NCBI GenBank assembly: GCA_035048495.1
Contig: JASUTR010000121.1
Location: 1-64,000 of the forward strand
DNA from: Euptelea pleiosperma
Taxonomy: Eukaryota; Streptophyta; Magnoliopsida; Ranunculales; Eupteleaceae
Direction: 5' to 3'
DNA length: 64,000 nucleotides
Part shown: piece by piece, positions 26,555-38,579 of the stretch
Position numbering within the stretch: position 1 is the first letter of the stretch
How the letters are laid out: the number at the start of each line of letters is the position of its first letter
The notes under the pieces: model-generated
Told to the model about the DNA's origin: nothing
What the model saw: only the letters and a program-made list of their open reading frames with translations
The model's database searches: none
Position numbers and translations under genes: made by a program

Positions 26555-27792
26555 TTGAGTCAAATTACGATGTCTGGTTGCACAAAAGTCACTAGTTATA
26601 GGCTTCGGAATGTAACAAACAAACTGAGTCCAATTAGAGACATTAACGCACGGATTGAGCAAACTTGTTTCGATTGTCCCGAATCTTGTTCCAAGACTTT
26701 AAATGTGTTGAAACAATTGCAATGGAACAGATTGAGTCAAATTACGAGATCCGGTTGCGAAAAAGTCACTTGTTATAAGCTTAGGAGTGTAACGCACAAA
26801 CTGAGTCCAATTATAGCCATTGACGCACGAACGGAGCAAACTTGTACCGACTGTCCCAAATCTTGTTCCAAGTCTTCAAATGTGTTAAAACAATTGTAAT
26901 AGAAGATATTGAGTCAAATTACGAGGTCCGGTTGTGAAAAAGTCACTAGTTATAAGCTAAGGAATGTAACGCACAAACTGAGTCCAATTAGAGTCATTGA
27001 ATCACGAATGGGGCAAACTTGTTCCGACAGTCCCGAATCTTGTTCAACACTTCAAATGTGTTAAAACAATTTTAATACAAGATATTGAGCCAAAATACGA
27101 AGTCCGGTTACGAAAAAGTCAGTAATTATAGGCTTAGGAATGTAACACCCAAACTGAGTCCAATTAGAGACATTGACGAACGAATGGAGCAAACTTGTTC
27201 CGACTGTCCCGAATCTTTTTTCAACAGTTCAAATGTGTTAAAACAATTGTAATGGAAGATATTGAGTCAAATTACGAGGTCCGGTTGTGCAAAAGTCACT
27301 AGTTATAAGCTTGGGAATGTAACGCACAAACTGAGTGCAATTGGAATCATTTACGCACGAATGGGGTAAACTTGTTCCGACAGTCCCTAATCTTGTTCCA
27401 ACACATCAAATGCGTTAAAACAATTGTAATAGAAGATATTGAGTCAAATTACAGATTCCGATTGCGAAAAAGTAAGTAATTATAGGCTTAGGAATGTAAC
27501 ACACAAATTAAGTCCAATTAGAGACATTGACGAACGGATGGAGCAAACTTCTTTCGACTGTCCCAAATCTTGTTCATACACTTCGAATGTGTTGAAACAA
27601 TAGTAATGGAGGAGTTTGAGTCAAATTACAGGGTCCGGTTGCGAAAAAGTCACTAGTTATAGGCTTCGGAATGTAACACACAAACTGAGTCCAAATAGAG
27701 ACATTGACGCACGGATGGAGCAAAATTGTTGCGACTGTCCCGAATCTTTCTCAAACACTTCAAATGTGTTGAAACAATAGTAATGGAAGAGT
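26555..27792. repeat. 7-mer HOR unit A-G
   Basis: 1238 bp. Rare variants ATTAACGCACGGATTGAGC in A and CAATTTTAATAC in C are shared with the unit at 35964, which supports the duplication of the LINE-bearing segment. Confidence 0.93.
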
Positions 27793-29030
27793 TTGAGTCA
27801 AATTACGATGTCTGGTTGCAAAAAAGTCACTAGTTATAGGGTTCGGAATGTAACAAACAAACTGAGTCCAATTAGAGACATTGACGCACGGATGGAACAA
27901 ACTTGATTCGATTGTCCCGAATCTTGTTCCAAGACTTTAAATGTGTTGAAACAATTGCAATGGAACAGATTGAGTCAAATTACGAGATCCGGTTGCGAAA
28001 AAGTCACTTGTTATAAGCTTAGGAGTGTAACGCACAAACTGAGTCCAATTATAGCCATTGACGCACGAACGGAGCAAACTTGTTCCGACTGTCCCGAATC
28101 TTGTTCCAAGTCTTCAAATGTGTTAAAACAATTGTAATAGAAGATATTGAGTCAAATTACGAGGTCCGGTTGTGAAAAAGTCACTAGTTATAAGCTAAGG
28201 AATGTAACGCACAAACTGAGTCCAATTAGAGTCATTGACGCACGAATGGGGCAAACTTGTTCCGACAGTCCCGAATCTTGTTCAACACTTTAAATGTGTT
28301 AAAACATTTGTAATACAAGATATTGGGCCAAGATACGAAGTTCGGTTACGAAAAAGTCAGTAATTATAGGCTTAGGAATGTAACACCCAAACTGAGTCCA
28401 ATTAGAGACATTGACGAACGAATGGAGCAAACTTGTTCCGACTGTCCCGAATCTTTTTTCAACAGTTCAAATGTGTTAAAACAATTGTAATGGAAGATAT
28501 TGAGTCAAATTACGAGGTCCGGTTGTGCAAAAGTCACTAGTTATAAGCTTGGGAATGTAACGCACAAACTGAGTGCAATTGGAGTCATTTACGCACGAAT
28601 GGGGTAAACTTGTTCCGACAGTCCCTAATCTTGTTCCAACACATCAAATGCGTTAAAACAATTGTAATAGAAGATATTGAGTCAAATTACAGATTCCGAT
28701 TGCGAAAAAGTAAGTAATTATAGGCTTAGGAATGTAACACACAAATTAAGTCCAATTAGAGACGTTGACGAACGGATGGAGCAAACTTCTTTCGACTGTC
28801 CCAAATCTTGTTCATACACTTCGAATGTGTTGAAACAATAGTAATGGAGGAGTTTGAGTCAAATTACAGGGTCCGGTTGCGAAAAAGTCACTAGTTATAG
28901 GCTTCGGAATGTAACACACAAACTGAGTCCAAATAGACACATTGACGCACGGATGGAGCAAAATTGTTGCGACTGTCCCGAATCTTTCTCAAACACTTCA
29001 AATGTGTTGAAACAATAGTAATGGAAGAGT
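27793..29030. repeat. 7-mer HOR unit A-G, relatively diverged
   Basis: 1238 bp. Carries several private changes, such as GCAAAAAAGTC, GATGGAACAAAC and CTTGATTCG in A, and AACATTTG in C with TTGGGCCAAGATACG at the start of D. It has no counterpart in the second LINE-bearing segment, which is one 7-mer shorter. Confidence 0.92.
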
Positions 29031-30408
29031 TTGAGTCAAATTACGATGTCTGGTTGCACAAAAGTCACTAGTTATAGGCTTCGGAATGTAACAAACAAAC
29101 TGAGTCCAATTAGAGACATTGACGCACGGATGGAGCAAACTTGTTTCGATTGTCCCGAATCTTGTTCCAAGACTTTAAATGTGTTGAAACAATTGCAATG
29201 GAACAGATTGAGTCAAATTACGAGATCCGGTTGCGAAAAAGTCACTTGTTATAAGCTTAGGAGTGTAACGCACAAACTGAGTCCAATTATAGCCATTGAC
29301 GCACGAACGGAGCAAACTTGTTCCGACTGTCCCGAATCTTGTTCCAAGTCTTCAAATGTGTTAAAACAATTGTAATAGAAGATATTGAGTCAAATTACGA
29401 GGTCCGGTTGTGAAAAAGTCACTAGTTATAAGCTAAGGAATGTAACGCCCAAACTGAGTCCAATTAGAGACATTGACGAACGAATGGAGCAAACTTGTTC
29501 CGACTGTCCCGAATCTTTTTTCAACAGTTCAAATGTGTTAAAACAATTGTAATGGAAGATATTGAGTCAAATTACGAGGTCCGGTTGTGCAAACTGAGTC
29601 CAATTAGAGTCATTGACGCACGAATGGGGCAAACTTGTTCCGACAGTCCCGAATCTTGTTCAACACTTCAAATGTGTTAAAACAATTGTAATACAAGATA
29701 TTGAGCCAAAATACGAAGTCCGGTTACGAAAAAGTCAGTAATTATAGGCTTAGGAATGTAACACCCAAACTGAGTCCAATTAGAGACATTGACGAACGAA
29801 TGGAGCAAACTTGTTCCGACTGTCCCGAATCTTTTTTCAACAGTTCAAATGTGTTAAAACAATTGTAATGGAAGATATTGAGTCAAATTACGAGGTCCGG
29901 TTGTGCAAAAGTCACTAGTTATAAGCTTGGGAATGTAACGCACAAACTGAGTGCAATTGGAGTCATTTACGCACGAATGGGGTAAACTTGTTCCGACAGT
30001 CCCTAATCTTGTTCCAACACATCAAATGCGTTAAAACAATTGTAATATAAGATATTGAGTCAAATTACAGATTCCGATTGCGAAAAAGTAAGTAATTATA
30101 GGCTTAGGAATGTAACACACAAATTAAGTCCAATTAGAGACGTTGACGAACGGATGGAGCAAACTTCTTTCGACTGTCCCAAATCTTGTTCATACACTTC
30201 GAATGTGTTGAAACAGTAGTAATGGAGGAGTTTGAGTCAAATTACAGAGTCCGGTTGCGAAAAAGTCACTAGTTATAGGCTTCGGAATGTAACACACAAA
30301 CTGAGTCCAAATAGAGACATTGACGCACGGATGGAGCAAAATTGTTGCGACTGTCCCGAATCTTTCTCAAACACTTCAAATGTGTTGAAACAATAGTAAT
30401 GGAAGAGT
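29031..30408. repeat. 8-mer HOR unit: A B C/D short-E/C D E F G
   Basis: 1378 bp, that is 1239 plus a shortened 139-bp monomer. The C/D chimera reads GCTAAGGAATGTAACGCCC followed by type D sequence. First of three such units (also 37202 and 45834). Confidence 0.93.
29562..29700. repeat. Truncated 139-bp monomer (E/C with 37-bp deletion)
   Basis: Starts as type E (GGTTGTGCAAA) and jumps straight to CTGAGTCCAATTAGAGTC of type C. The 37 bp holding the CACTAGTTATAAGC core are missing. CAAA is present at both ends of the lost piece, which suggests microhomology at the deletion. Identical structure at 37733-37871 and 46364-46502. Confidence 0.92.
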
Positions 30409-30762
30409 TTGAGTCAAATTACGATGTCTGGTTGCACAAAAGTCACTAGTTATAGGCTTCGGAATGTAACAAACAAACTGAGTCCAATTAGAGACATTGA
30501 CGCACGGATGGAGCAAACTTGTTTCGATTGTCCCGAATCTTGTTCCAAGACTTTAAATGTGTTGAAACAATTGCAATGGAACAGATTGAGTCAAATTACG
30601 AGATCCGGTTGCGAAAAAGTCACTTGTTATAAGCTTAGGAGTGTAACGCACAAACTGAGTCCAATTATAGCCATTGACGCACGAACGGAGCAAACTTGTT
30701 CCGACTGTCCCGAATCTTTCTCAAACACTTCCAATGTGTTGAAACAATAGTAATGGAAGAGT
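30409..30762. repeat. 2-mer unit: A B/G
   Basis: 354 bp. The second monomer is B up to GACTGTCCCGAATCTT and G after it (TCTCAAACACTTCCAATG). This equals a deletion of five monomers from a 7-mer unit, from within B to the same position within G. Confidence 0.93.
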
Positions 30763-32000
30763 TTGAGTCAAATTACGATGTCTGGTTGCACAAAAGTCAC
30801 TAGTTATAGGGTTCGGAATGTAACAAACAAACTGATTCCAATTAGAGACATTGACGCACGGATGGAGCAAACTTGTTTCGATTGTCCCGAATCTTGTTCC
30901 AAGACTTTAAATGTGTTGAAACAATTGCAATGGAACAGATTGAGTCAAATTACGAGATCCGGTTGCGAAAAAGTCACTTGTTATAAGCTTAGGAGTGTAA
31001 CGCACAAACTGAGTCCAATTATAGCCATTGACGCACGAACGGAGCAAACTTGTTCAGACTGTCCCGAATCTTGTTCCAAGTCTTCAAATGTGTTAAAACA
31101 ATTGTAATAGAAGATATTGAGTCAAATTACGAGGTCCGGTTGTGAAAAAGTCACTAGTTATAAGCTAAGGAATGTAACGCACAAACTGAGTCCAATTAGA
31201 GTCATTGACGCACGAATGGGGCAAACTTGTTCCGACAGTCCCGAATCTTGTTCAACACTTCAAATGTGTTAAAACAATTGTAATACAAGATATTGAGCCA
31301 AAATACGAAGTCCGGTTACGAAAAAGTCTGTAATTATAGGCTTAGGAATGTAACACCCAAACTAAGTCCAATTAGAGACATTGACGAACGAATGGAGCAA
31401 ACTTGTTCCGACTGTCCCGAATCTTTTTTCAACAGTTCAAATGTGTTAAAACAATTGTAATGGAAGATATTGAGTCAAATTACGAGGTCCGGTTGTGCAA
31501 AAGTCACTAGTTATAAGCTTGGGAATGTAACGCACAAACTGAGTGCAATTGGAGTCATTTACGCACGAATGGGGTAAACTTGTTCCGACAGTCCCTAATC
31601 TTGTTCCAACACATCAAATGCGTTAAAACAATTGTAATAGAAGATATTGAGTCAAATTACAGATTCCGATTGCGAAAAAGTAAGTAATTATAGGCTTAGG
31701 AATGTAACACACAAATTAAGTCCAATTAGAGACATTAACGAACGGATGGAGCAAACTTCTTTCGACTGTCCCAAATCTTGTTCATACACTTCGAATGTGT
31801 TGAAACAGTAGTAATGGAGGAGTTTGAGTCAAATTACAGGGTCCGGTTGCGAAAAAGTCACTAGTTATAGGCTTCGGAATGTAACACACAAACTGAGTCC
31901 AAATAGACACATTGACGCACGGATGGAGCAAAATTGTTGCGACTGTCCCGAATCTTTCTCAAACACTTCAAATGTGTTGAAACAATAGTAATGGAAGAGT
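30763..32000. repeat. 7-mer HOR unit A-G
   Basis: 1238 bp. A has AGGGTTCGG and CTGATTCC, B has TTGTTCAGACTG and D has GTCTGTAATT. These variants are shared with units at 47566 and 60478, so this unit type always follows a 2-mer. Confidence 0.93.
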
Positions 32001-32396
32001 TTGAGTCAAATTACGATGTCTGGTTGCACAAAAGTCACTAGTTATAGGCTTCGGAATGTAACAAACAAACTGAGTCCAATTAGAGACATTGACGCACGGA
32101 TGGAGCAAACTTGTTTCGATTGTCCCGAATCTTGTTCCAAGACTTTAAATGTGTTGAAACAATTGCAATGGAACAGATTGAGTCAAATTACGAGATCCGG
32201 TTGCGAAAAAGTCACTTGTTATAAGGTTAGGAGTGTAACGCACAAACTGAGTCCAATTATAGCCATTGACGCACGAACGGAGCAAACTTGTACCGACTGT
32301 CCCGAATCTTGTTCCAAGTCTTCAAATGTGTTAAAACAATTGTAATAGAAGATATTGAGTCAAATTACGAGGTCCGGTTGTGAAAAAGTCACTAGT

Positions 32397-34339
32397 CAAG
32401 GAGGAAATCATTGATATTCTTGGGTTCAGAGAAGGAGCCATTCCCATAAGATATCTTGGGTTGCCGTTGATATCCACTAGACTCTCGGCGATAGATTGTC
32501 AACCTCTACTTGATAGAATTTCAGCAAGGATTCAATCTTGGAAGGGTAAATGCCTATCCTACGCAGGCCGGGTGGAGCTCATTAAATCAGTCCTAAACAA
32601 TATTCAAAATTACTGGAGTTTCATATTTGTATTGCCCAAGCGAATTATCCGGGATATGAATTTGATTTGTGCCAGATTTCTTTGGGGAGGTCCAGATCTT
32701 CTTAAGAAAACACATGCTGTTGCTTGGACGCATATATGCAGGCCTAAATCGGAAGGGGGGCTCGGGGTTAAGAATCTAGAGACCTGGAATACCGCAGCAA
32801 TTCTCCGTCATACTTTTGCTATTGCTGCAAATGCGGACAATTTGTGGGTCGAGTGGACAAAGGCTAATCTCATTAAGCGGAAAATATTCTGGACTATGGT
32901 AATACCTCAAGACTGTTCATGGATTTGGAGGAAAGTTCTACAATCCAGAACCACGGCACGCAAGATGATTAAACATCTTATTGGAGATGGTAGGGACACC
33001 TTTCTTTGGCATGACCCATGGCACCCGCATGGCATTTTAATGGATGTTTTTTCTAGAAATCAACGTTTTGATACTAGAATAAATTCGCAAGACAAAGTGC
33101 AAAATATCATCACGAATGGTCGCTGGGATAGACCATTTGCTTTGACTCAAGAATTGGATAATATTTGGAGCAGTCTTGATGCTGTCGACATAGAGCCGCT
33201 TATGCCTAAAGATGACATTGTATGGACACCATCGCAAACAGGAGTATTCTCGCTTAGTTCAGCGTATGAAGCCCTCCGGCACACTAACGTGGAAGTTAGC
33301 TGGAAGAATATTGTGTGGACTTCCATGTCGATCCCGCGACATAGCTTTATTTCTTGGCTAGCCGTCAATGGAGTTTTGCTTACTAGAGATAAGCCTCAGA
33401 TAAGGCGTATTTGTAATGACTATAAATGTGTGTTATGCAATGAGGAGGAAGAAAGCATCAAGCACTTATTTTTTGAGTGTGAATTTTCGGGGGTTTCTTT
33501 GGACTGAAGTTCTGAAAACTTCTCGCTACTCTAGGGTGGTGAATAGTTCTGATCAAGAGGTGTTATGGATTCTTCATAACCTGATTGGAACTAGTTTAAA
33601 AACTAAAGTGATGCAGGTTGCTTTAAATGCCACGATCTATATGATATGGAGGGAGCGGAATCTAAGAATTTTCCAGAATGCTTTTATGCCTAAGGAAACT
33701 ATTTTCACTCATATCATAGCAGCAACTAGATCCAGATTGGTAACGCTGGCAGCAAGGACTGAGGATACACAAGAAAATCGAGAATTCTTTGGATCGTGGG
33801 GGATTTCTGTCCAGTTCTTTCATCAGATTCCCAAACCTTGTCAATGGATTGCTCCGTGTCCTAATTCGTGGCTCCTTAGTACCGATGGCTCGATGCGTGA
33901 TCACTTTGCAGGATATGGGGGTTTACTTCGAGATAGCAACGGATTGGCACCTATTGCTTTTGCTGGAGGGTGTAATAAAGTGTCGGTCATTTTCCATGAA
34001 CTTCAAGCCATCTCGGTAGGCATCACCTTAGCCTTATCTAGGGAGGTGAAAAACATACAGGTTGCTACTGACTCAACTCAAGCGGTTGGCATTATCAAGG
34101 GACATATGGCTATTCCATGGCAAGCACGCAAGTTGGTGTTAGCTATTCAGCAAAGTTTAGCTAAATTTGACTCATTTGCTATCTCTCACGTGTTTAGAGA
34201 GACTAATAGGGCTGCAGATTTTCTTGCAACTAGTATGACTACGGTCCATTGTAATTTTTTTCCTTTTTCTGATTTCCCTCAAGACCTTGTATCCATCCTT
34301 ATAGAGGATGCTTCGGGGCATGTGTATTTCAGAATATGA
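32397..34339 (+). pseudogene. LINE ORF2 C-terminal fragment (RT thumb, zf-RVT, RNase H), copy 2, one frameshift
   Basis: Open from the insertion joint to 33507, then broken by one extra G in a run of five (33489-33493). The rest is open to TGA at 34337-34339. In order: YLGLPL of the RT C-terminal part (32452-32469); the linker with GGLGVKNLETWNTA; a zf-RVT region ending in a C-x2-C-x8-H-x4-C knuckle (33427-33480, ending HLFFEC); then RNase H. In the RNase H, the acidic residues are D in TDGS (33884-33886), E in HELQA (33998-34000), D in ATDS (34070-34072) and D in RAAD (34217-34219). All four expected acidic positions are present. The frame also runs upstream into satellite through a chance GTG; I do not regard that as a start. 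The architecture fits plant L1-clade elements that carry a C-terminal RNase H. Confidence 0.9.
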
Positions 34340-34384
34340 TTTTCAAGGTCAGGTAGGGGTCCGCCTAACCCCACGCTTAATTTT

Positions 34385-34385
<1 letters not shown>
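34340..34385 (+). other. LINE 3' UTR with small stem-loop, copy 2
   Basis: Same 46-nt sequence as in copy 1. GGGGT at 34356-34360 can pair with ACCCC at 34368-34372. No classical AATAAA is seen here; tail addition for a LINE RNA would rely on other signals. Confidence 0.5.

Positions 34386-34424
<39 letters not shown>
34386..34424 (+). repeat. Poly(A) tail of LINE copy 2 (39 A)
   Basis: 39 A followed by GGAATGTAAC. Seven shorter than copy 1, the largest single length difference between the two elements. This may be slippage or assembly error. Confidence 0.95.
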
Positions 34425-34426
<2 letters not shown>

Positions 34427-35963
34427 AATGTAACGCACAAACTGAGTCCAATTAGAGTCATTGAATCACGAATGGGGCAAACTTGTTCCGACAGTCCCTA
34501 ATCTTGTTCCAACACATCAAATGCGTTAAAACAATTGTAATAGAAGATATTGAGTCAAATTACAGATTCCGATTGCGAAAAAGTAAGTAATTATAGGCTT
34601 AGGAATGTAACACACAAATTAAGTCCAATTATAGCCATTGACGCACGAACGGAGCAAACTTGTTCCGACTGTCCCGAATCTTGTTCCAAGTCTTCAAATG
34701 TGTTAAAACAATTGTAATAGAAGATATTGAGTCAAATTACGAGGTCCGGTTGTGAAAAAGTCACTAGTTATAAGCTAAGGAATGTAACGCACAAACTGAG
34801 TCCAATTAGAGTCATTGACGCACGAATGGGGCAAACTTGTTTCGACAGTCCCGAATCTTGTTCAACACTTCAAATGTGTTAAAACAATTGTAATACAAGA
34901 TATTGAGCCAAAATACGAAGTCCGGTTACGAAAAAGTCAGTAATTATAGGCTTAGGAATGTAACACCCAAACTGAGTCCAATTAGAGACATTGACGAACG
35001 AATGGAGCAAACTTGTTCCGACTGTCCCGAATCTTTTTTCAACAGTTCAAATGTGTTAAAACAATTGTAATGGAAGATATTGAGTCAAATTACGAGGTCC
35101 GGTTGTGCAAAAGTCACTAGTTATAAGCTTGGGAATGTAACGCACAAACTGAGTCCAATTAGAGTCATTGACGCACGAATGGGGCAAACTTGTTCCGACA
35201 GTCCCGAATCTTGTTCAACACTTCAAATGTGTTAAAACAATTGTAATACAAGATATTGAGCCAAAATACGAAGTCCGGTTACGAAAAAGTCAGTAATTAT
35301 AGGCTTAGGAATGTAACACCCAAACTGAGTCCAATTAGAGACATTGACGAACGAATGGAGCAAACTTGTTCCGACTGTCCCGAATCTTTTTTCAACAGTT
35401 CAAATGTGTTAAAACAATTGTAATGGAAGATATTAAGTCAAATTACGAGGTCCGGTTGTGCAAAAGTCACTAGTTATAAGCTTGGGAATGTAACGCACAA
35501 ACTGAGTGCAATTGGAGTCATTTACGCACGAATGGGGTAAACTTGTTCCGACAGTCCCTAATCTTGTTCCAACACATCAAATGCGTTAAAACAATTGTAA
35601 TAGAAGATATTGAGTCAAATTACAGATTCCGATTGCGAAAAAGTAAGTAATTATAGGCTTAGGAATGTAACACACAAATTAAGTCCAATTAGAGACGTTG
35701 ACGAACGGATGGAGCAAACTTCTTTCGACTGTCCCAAATCTTGTTCATACACTTCGAATGTGTTGAAACAATAGTAATGGAGGAGTTTGAGTCAAATTAC
35801 AGGGTCCGGTTGCGAAAAAGTCACTAGTTATAGGCTTCGGAATGTAACACACAAACTGAGTCCAAATAGAGACATTGACGCACGGATGGAGCAAAATTGT
35901 TGCGACTGTCCCGAATCTTTCTCAAACACTTCAAATGTGTTGAAACAATAGTAATGGAAGAGT

Positions 35964-37201
35964 TTGAGTCAAATTACGATGTCTGGTTGCACAAAAGTCA
36001 CTAGTTATAGGCTTCGGAATGTAACAAACAAACTGAGTCCAATTAGAGACATTAACGCACGGATTGAGCAAACTTGTTTCGATTGTCCCGAATCTTGTTC
36101 CAAGACTTTAACTGTGTTGAAACAATTGCAATGGAACAGATTGAGTCAAATTACGAGATCCGGTTGCGAAAAAGTCACTTGTTATAAGCTTAGGAGTGTA
36201 ACGCACAAACTGAGTCCAATTATAGCCATTGACGCACGAACGGAGCAAACTTGTACCGACTGTCCCAAATCTTGTTCCAAGTCTTCAAATGTGTTAAAAC
36301 AATTGTAATAGAAGATATTGAGTCAAATTACGAGGTCCGGTTGTGAAAAAGTCACTAGTTATAAGCTAAGGAATGTAACGCACAAACTGAGTCCAATTAG
36401 AGTCATTGAATCACGAATGGGGCAAACTTGTTCCGACAGTCCCGAATCTTGTTCAACACTTCAAATGTGTTAAAACAATTTTAATACAAGATATTGAGCC
36501 AAAATACGAAGTCCGGTTACGAAAAAGTCAGTAATTATAGGCTTAGGAATGTAACACCCAAACTGAGTCCAATTAGAGACATTGACGAACGAATGGAGCA
36601 AACTTGTTCCGACTGTCCCGAATCTTTTTTCAACAGTTCAAATGTGTTAAAACAATTGTAATGGAAGATATTGAGTCAAATTACGAGGTCCGGTTGTGCA
36701 AAAGTCACTAGTTATAAGCTTGGGAATGTAACGCACAAACTGAGTGCAATTGGAGTCATTTACGCACGAATGGGGTAAACTTGTTCCGACAGTCCCTAAT
36801 CTTGTTCCAACACATCAAATGCGTTAAAACAATTGTAATAGAAGATATTGAGTCAAATTACAGATTCCGATTGCGAAAAAGTAAGTAATTATAGGCTTAG
36901 GAATGTAACACACAAATTAAGTCCAATTAGAGACGTTGACGAACGGATGGAGCAAACTTCTTTCGACTGTCCCAAATCTTGTTCATACACTTCGAATGTG
37001 TTGAAACAATAGTAATGGAGGAGTTTGAGTCAAATTACAGGGTCCGGTTGCGAAAAAGTCACTAGTTATAGGCTTCGGAATGTAACACACAAACTGAGTC
37101 CAAATAGACACATTGACGCACGGATGGAGCAAAATTGTTGCGACTGTCCCGAATCTTTCTCAAACACTTCAAATGTGTTGAAACAATAGTAATGGAAGAG
37201 T
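35964..37201. repeat. 7-mer HOR unit A-G
   Basis: 1238 bp. Shares ATTAACGCACGGATTGAGC (A) and TTTTAATACAAG (C) with 26555-27792, but its F (GAGACGTTGACG) and G (AAATAGACACATTG) match the unit at 27793. It therefore looks like a fusion of those two units, or they like its expansion. Confidence 0.93.
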
Positions 37202-38579
37202 TTGAGTCAAATTACGATGTCTGGTTGCACAAAAGTCACTAGTTATAGGCTTCGGAATGTAACAAACAAACTGAGTCCAATTAGAGACATTGACGCACGG
37301 ATGGAGCAAACTTGTTTCGATTGTCCCGAATCTTGTTCCAAGACTTTAAATGTGTTGAAACAATTGCAATGGAACAGATTGAGTCAAATTACGAGATCCG
37401 GTTGCGAAAAAGTCACTTGTTATAAGCTTAGGAGTGTAACGCACAAACTGAGTCCAATTATAGCCATTGACGCACGAACGGAGCAAACTTGTTCCGACTG
37501 TCCCGAATCTTGTTCCAAGTCTTCAAATGTGTTAAAACAATTGTAATAGAAGATATTGAGTCAAATTACGAGGTCCGGTTGTGAAAAAGTCACTAGTTAT
37601 AAGCTAAGGAATGTAACGCCCAAACTGAGTCCAATTAGAGACATTGACGAACGAATGGAGCAAACTTGTTCCGACTGTCCCGAATCTTTTTTCAACAGTT
37701 CAAATGTGTTAAAACAATTGTAATGGAAGATATTGAGTCAAATTACGAGGTCCGGTTGTGCAAACTGAGTCCAATTAGAGTCATTGACGCACGAATGGGG
37801 CAAACTTGTTCCGACAGTCCCGAATCTTGTTCAACACTTCAAATGTGTTAAAACAATTGTAATACAAGATATTGAGCCAAAATACGAAGTCCGGTTACGA
37901 AAAAGTCAGTAATTATAGGCTTAGGAATGTAACACCCAAACTGAGTCCAATTAGAGACATTGACGAACGAATGGAGCAAACTTGTTCCGACTGTCCCGAA
38001 TCTTTTTTCAACAGTTCAAATGTGTTAAAACAATTGTAATGGAAGATATTGAGTCAAATTACGAGGTCCGGTTGTGCAAAAGTCACTAGTTATAAGCTTG
38101 GGAATGTAACGCACAAACTGAGTGCAATTGGAGTCATTTACGCACGAATGGGGTAAACTTGTTCCGACAGTCCCTAATCTTGTTCCAACACATCAAATGC
38201 GTTAAAACAATTGTAATATAAGATATTGAGTCAAATTACAGATTCCGATTGCGAAAAAGTAAGTAATTATAGGCTTAGGAATGTAACACACAAATTAAGT
38301 CCAATTAGAGACATTGACGAACGGATGGAGCAAACTTCTTTCGACTGTCCCAAATCTTGTTCATACACTTCGAATGTGTTGAAACAGTAGTAATGGAGGA
38401 GTTTGAGTCAAATTACAGAGTCCGGTTGCGAAAAAGTCACTAGTTATAGGCTTCGGAATGTAACACACAAACTGAGTCCAAATAGAGACATTGACGCACG
38501 GATGGAGCAAAATTGTTGCGACTGTCCCGAATCTTTCTCAAACACTTCAAATGTGTTGAAACAATAGTAATGGAAGAGT
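37202..38579. repeat. 8-mer HOR unit: A B C/D short-E/C D E F G
   Basis: 1378 bp, same composition as 29031-30408, 8171 bp downstream. Its E/F junction reads ATATAAGATATT as in the first copy. Confidence 0.93.
37733..37871. repeat. Truncated 139-bp monomer (E/C with 37-bp deletion), second copy
   Basis: Same deletion joint as at 29562-29700, so copied rather than formed again. Confidence 0.92.

Larger units (their letters stand above)
25015..32396. repeat. Satellite array, middle block between the two LINE copies
   Basis: Same satellite family and orientation as the flanking blocks. It resumes inside the interrupted C/E monomer right after the first LINE poly(A) and runs to the second LINE. 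It holds the rest of an 11-mer unit, two 7-mers, one 8-mer containing a shortened monomer, a 2-mer, a 7-mer and the start of the next 11-mer. Nothing non-satellite is seen in it. Confidence 0.97.
32397..34424 (+). mobile_element. 5'-truncated LINE (plant L1-like), copy 2
   Basis: 2028 bp, same 5' joint (CACTAGT then CAAGGAGG) and same 3' joint (poly(A) then GGAATGTAAC) as copy 1, 9416 bp downstream at its start. Without the tails the copies are 1988 and 1989 bp. Reading them side by side I find nine 1-base indels and one substitution (A at 23544, C at 32959). This copy has the better-preserved reading frame. As in copy 1, the missing catalytic RT palm and endonuclease make it non-autonomous. 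Confidence 0.94.
32001..35963. repeat. 11-mer HOR unit interrupted by LINE copy 2
   Basis: Satellite order A B C/E F/B C D E/C D E F G, interrupted in C/E by the LINE at 32397-34424. Unit type, insertion base and orientation match the unit at 22585, an offset of 9416 bp at the start. Confidence 0.92.

Noticed and set aside
32380..32396. GTG at 32380 (and 22964) as the start of a LINE protein
   Set aside because: These bases are satellite monomer C up to CACTAGT. The in-frame junction with the LINE is accidental, and plants do not normally start at GTG.
33416..33490. Apparent ATG start of a separate 307-residue RNase H protein in LINE copy 2
   Set aside because: The ATG lies in the shadow frame upstream of the G-run frameshift. 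The true frame enters from the preceding RT part at 33489-33493. It is one broken protein, not two genes.
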